From: Psychrobacillus glaciei
GTDB taxonomy: Bacteria; Bacillota; Bacilli; Bacillales_A; Planococcaceae
Reading direction: 5' to 3'
DNA length: 64,000 nt
Assembly: GCF_008973485.1 (NCBI RefSeq)
Contig: NZ_CP031223.1
Coordinates: 248,001-312,000, forward strand
In this document: positions 62,258-64,000 of the stretch, in pieces
How positions within the stretch are numbered: position 1 is the first letter of the stretch
Layout: each line of letters starts with the position of its first letter
Notes under the pieces: generated by a model
Told to the model about the DNA's origin: nothing
The model's database searches: none
The model's input: only the letters and a program-made list of their open reading frames with translations
Translations under genes and position numbers: made by a program

Positions 62258-63556
62258 ATGAAGGGGATTAAGAGAACGATTACAATTCTATTATTTGCTT
62301 CTGTTTTTTATTTACTAGCAGGTTGTTCGGATTCAAATGGTTCATCAAATGCAAGTGGAGACAAGGAAATAAAATTCATGCATTTATGGCCTGAAGGAAG
62401 CTCCAAACAGCATTATGATGTTGTAAAAGAAATTATTGCCGATTACGAAAAAGAACACAAAGGCGTAAAAGTTGATCTAGAAGTCTTAAGTAATGAGCAA
62501 TATAAAGATAAATTAAGAGTGTTGTCCACGTCGAAAGAACTTCCTGATGTGGGGATGACTTGGGCGGCAGGATTTTTGGAGCCATATGTAGGGGGAAATA
62601 TGTTTGCTCCATTAGATGATGTAATTAAAGAAAAATTAAGTGATAGTTTTGTACCAGGAACTGTAGAAGCATATGCAAAGGATGGGAAAACATATGGGCT
62701 TCCACTAGAGTTGAACATCGTGACACTATATTATAATAAGGCGATGTTTGAGAAACATAATTTAGAAGCACCAAAAACGTTTGAAGAATTGGAAAATGTC
62801 GTTAAAGCATTTAAAAAAGATGGGATTCAGCCTATTGCATTAGGTAATAAAGATGCTTGGACAGGATCATTATGGTATATGTACCTTGCAGACCGAATTG
62901 GTGGAGCCGATGTTCTTAACAAAGCAATTGATAGAACAGGTACTTTTGAAGATCCAGCACTGATTGAAGCAGCAAAAAAAGTGCAAGATCTTGTAGATAT
63001 GGGTGCGTTTGTTAATGGTTTTAACGGCCTTGCAGATGAAGAAGCAAAAAGCATGTTTATGAGTGAGCAAGCACCAATGTATTTAATCGCAACTTGGGAT
63101 TTACCGAATTACACAACAAACGAAAGCGTTCCAAAAGAATTTAGGGATTCTGTAGCGTATCTTAAATTTCCAACTGTAAATGGCAAGGGAGATATGAACA
63201 GTTTCGTTGGAGGACCTGGTGTCGGATTATTTGTTGCAGAGGATTCTAAAGTGAAAAAAGAAGCAAAAGAATTCGCAGCATTTTTTGTGAAGGAATGGGG
63301 AGAGAAAGCTGTTAGTGAAGCTGGTGTAATACCTGCAACAAAAGTAAAAGCAGACTCTTTAGATCTTCCAAAAATGTATATCGATATATTGAATGAGTTA
63401 AATCAAGCAAGTAATATTACATTATTTGCAGATGTTCAAATGAGTCCAGATGTAGCACAAGTGCATCTAGATTCCATTCAAGCCCTTTTTGGAAAAGAAA
63501 TGACACCGGAACAATTCGCTAAAGCACATGAAGATGCTCTTTCGAAAAGTAAATAA
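62258..63556 (+). CDS. ABC sugar importer, solute-binding lipoprotein
   Basis: A 432-residue extracellular solute-binding protein of family 1. Signal and lipobox are LLAGCSD (Cys about residue 24); after a Ser/Asn-rich linker, KEIKFMHLWPEG starts the bilobed domain, and GLPLELNIVTLYYNKAMFEK and FVGGPGVGLFVAEDS are typical family blocks. Start at ATG 62258 (GGGGGAG close upstream). The neighbours (GH43 xylosidase, XylR-like repressor) suggest xylo-oligosaccharides as substrate. A small hairpin separates it from the permease gene, which usually lets binding protein be made in excess. Confidence 0.9.
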   Translation: MKGIKRTITILLFASVFYLLAGCSDSNGSSNASGDKEIKFMHLWPEGSSKQHYDVVKEIIADYEKEHKGVKVDLEVLSNEQYKDKLRVLSTSKELPDVGMTWAAGFLEPYVGGNMFAPLDDVIKEKLSDSFVPGTVEAYAKDGKTYGLPLELNIVTLYYNKAMFEKHNLEAPKTFEELENVVKAFKKDGIQPIALGNKDAWTGSLWYMYLADRIGGADVLNKAIDRTGTFEDPALIEAAKKVQDLVDMGAFVNGFNGLADEEAKSMFMSEQAPMYLIATWDLPNYTTNESVPKEFRDSVAYLKFPTVNGKGDMNSFVGGPGVGLFVAEDSKVKKEAKEFAAFFVKEWGEKAVSEAGVIPATKVKADSLDLPKMYIDILNELNQASNITLFADVQMSPDVAQVHLDSIQALFGKEMTPEQFAKAHEDALSKSK

Positions 63557-63582
63557 CAAGCTTCAATAAGTAAAGTTAAAAA

Positions 63583-63616
63583 TAGGGGACTTATCCTTAA
63601 TTTTGGATAGTCCTCT
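63583..63616 (+). terminator. intercistronic hairpin after the binding-protein gene
   Basis: AGGGGACTTATCC (from about 63583) pairs with GGATAGTCCTCTT with one bulge, as seen in many binding-protein-dependent sugar operons where it limits permease transcript. Confidence 0.5.
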
Positions 63617-63645
63617 TCTACCTTCTAAGATAGGGGTTGAATGTA

Positions 63646-64000
63646 ATGAACAAAGTTATGTCTAATAAGCTGTTAATAGCATTATATATTTCCCCAGCCC
63701 TTGTATTGGTTACCGTGTTAATATTCATTCCGTTAATCCTTTCAGGGTACTATGGATTAATGGATTGGGACGGTATTGGTGCGAAGACATTTATTGGAAT
63801 AGAAAATTATATGAATGGAATCAAAGATATTAAATTTTGGAACAGTGCCTATCATTCATTTTTATTAGCAATATTTTCGACACTAAGCCTAGCGATTTAT
63901 CTAGTCATTTCTTTTATATTAGCTTCCAAAATAAAAGGAGCGGATTTACTAAGGAAAATATATTTAATTCCAATGCTATTATCTTCGGTTGCAATTGCGC
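63646..64000 (+). CDS. ABC sugar importer permease (cut by window end)
   Basis: The first 118 codons of a MalF/UgpA-type permease. The N-terminal helix (LLIALYISPALVLVTVLIFI), the GYYGLMDWDGIG segment and FIGIENYMNGIKDIKFWNSA are standard for the first permease of oligosaccharide importers. ATG 63646 has AGGGG nine bases upstream. The gene and presumably a second permease continue past the window. No ATPase is visible, in keeping with the common use of a shared MsmX ATPase in Bacillales. Confidence 0.9.
   Translation, partial: MNKVMSNKLLIALYISPALVLVTVLIFIPLILSGYYGLMDWDGIGAKTFIGIENYMNGIKDIKFWNSAYHSFLLAIFSTLSLAIYLVISFILASKIKGADLLRKIYLIPMLLSSVAIA

Overview
The window looks like a piece of chromosome from a low-GC, Gram-positive member of the Bacillales, most likely the Planococcaceae/Caryophanaceae (Psychrobacillus, Lysinibacillus or Sporosarcina-like). 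The grounds are strong AGGAGG ribosome binding sites, many TTG/GTG starts, CcpA (cre) operators, preQ1-I riboswitches, Bacillus-type queuosine genes, and several copies of a GC-rich repeat with GTTGATT...AATCAAC ends that I associate with Bacillaceae genomes. The genus is an inference. No rRNA, tRNA or CRISPR array was recognised.

Layout. 1-4.5 kb: end of a TetR regulator, a two-gene ABC exporter and two unknown membrane-associated genes. 4.6-23.6 kb: mainly single genes, namely an MBL-fold hydrolase, an HpaB/YoaI-type flavin monooxygenase, a KtrB-type K+ channel, an orphan GAF-GAF-PAS histidine kinase, an unusual 1056-residue UvrA-like protein, DUF421 and VanW proteins, a SWIM-SNF2 helicase, a CoA-type NUDIX hydrolase and an anchored thermonuclease. 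A decayed Fic gene lies at 21.4-21.7 kb. 23.9-32.7 kb: an accessory island with broken small genes, a degenerate cytosine methyltransferase, an apparently intact restriction-modification locus (endonuclease facing two overlapping 5-methylcytosine methyltransferases plus a small ribbon-helix-helix-like gene), and a gene split by a -1 shift at A AAA AAG. 32.9-38.4 kb: a LysR regulator divergent from a YfcC transporter/AbgB amidohydrolase pair that carries a cre site, then a PAS-GGDEF protein. 38.4-40.2 kb: a repeat-rich dump that includes a 3' fragment of a second queE.

40.2-46.6 kb holds the most coherent uncharacterised system: a GntR/UTRA regulator, a complete ECF transporter with private ATPases (S, T, A1, A2), a BtpA-family TIM barrel, a PfkB-family kinase and an AllA-like cupin. 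A perfect cre site lies before the S gene. This looks like a catabolic pathway for an unidentified, probably sugar- or nucleoside-like, substrate. 47-54 kb: a 28-codon peptide gene with a strong ribosome binding site, a PH-domain protein, a threonine-aldolase-type enzyme, a complete IS4-family element (18-bp inverted repeats, 10-bp target duplication) inserted inside a GC-rich repeat, a SET protein and malate:quinone oxidoreductase. 54.2-57.5 kb: the queuosine precursor locus queF, queC, queD, queE and a VUT transporter, with one preQ1-I riboswitch before queF and a second before queC. 57.6-64 kb: purine nucleoside phosphorylase, then a xylo-oligosaccharide locus (GH43 beta-xylosidase and ROK/XylR repressor on the minus strand, divergent from an ABC sugar importer whose promoter overlaps a cre site and which runs off the window).

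Five families of dispersed repeats were found by eye between about 5.7 and 54.2 kb. Most repeats and broken genes lie between 21 and 54 kb, so that stretch behaves as a plastic zone between conserved housekeeping blocks.
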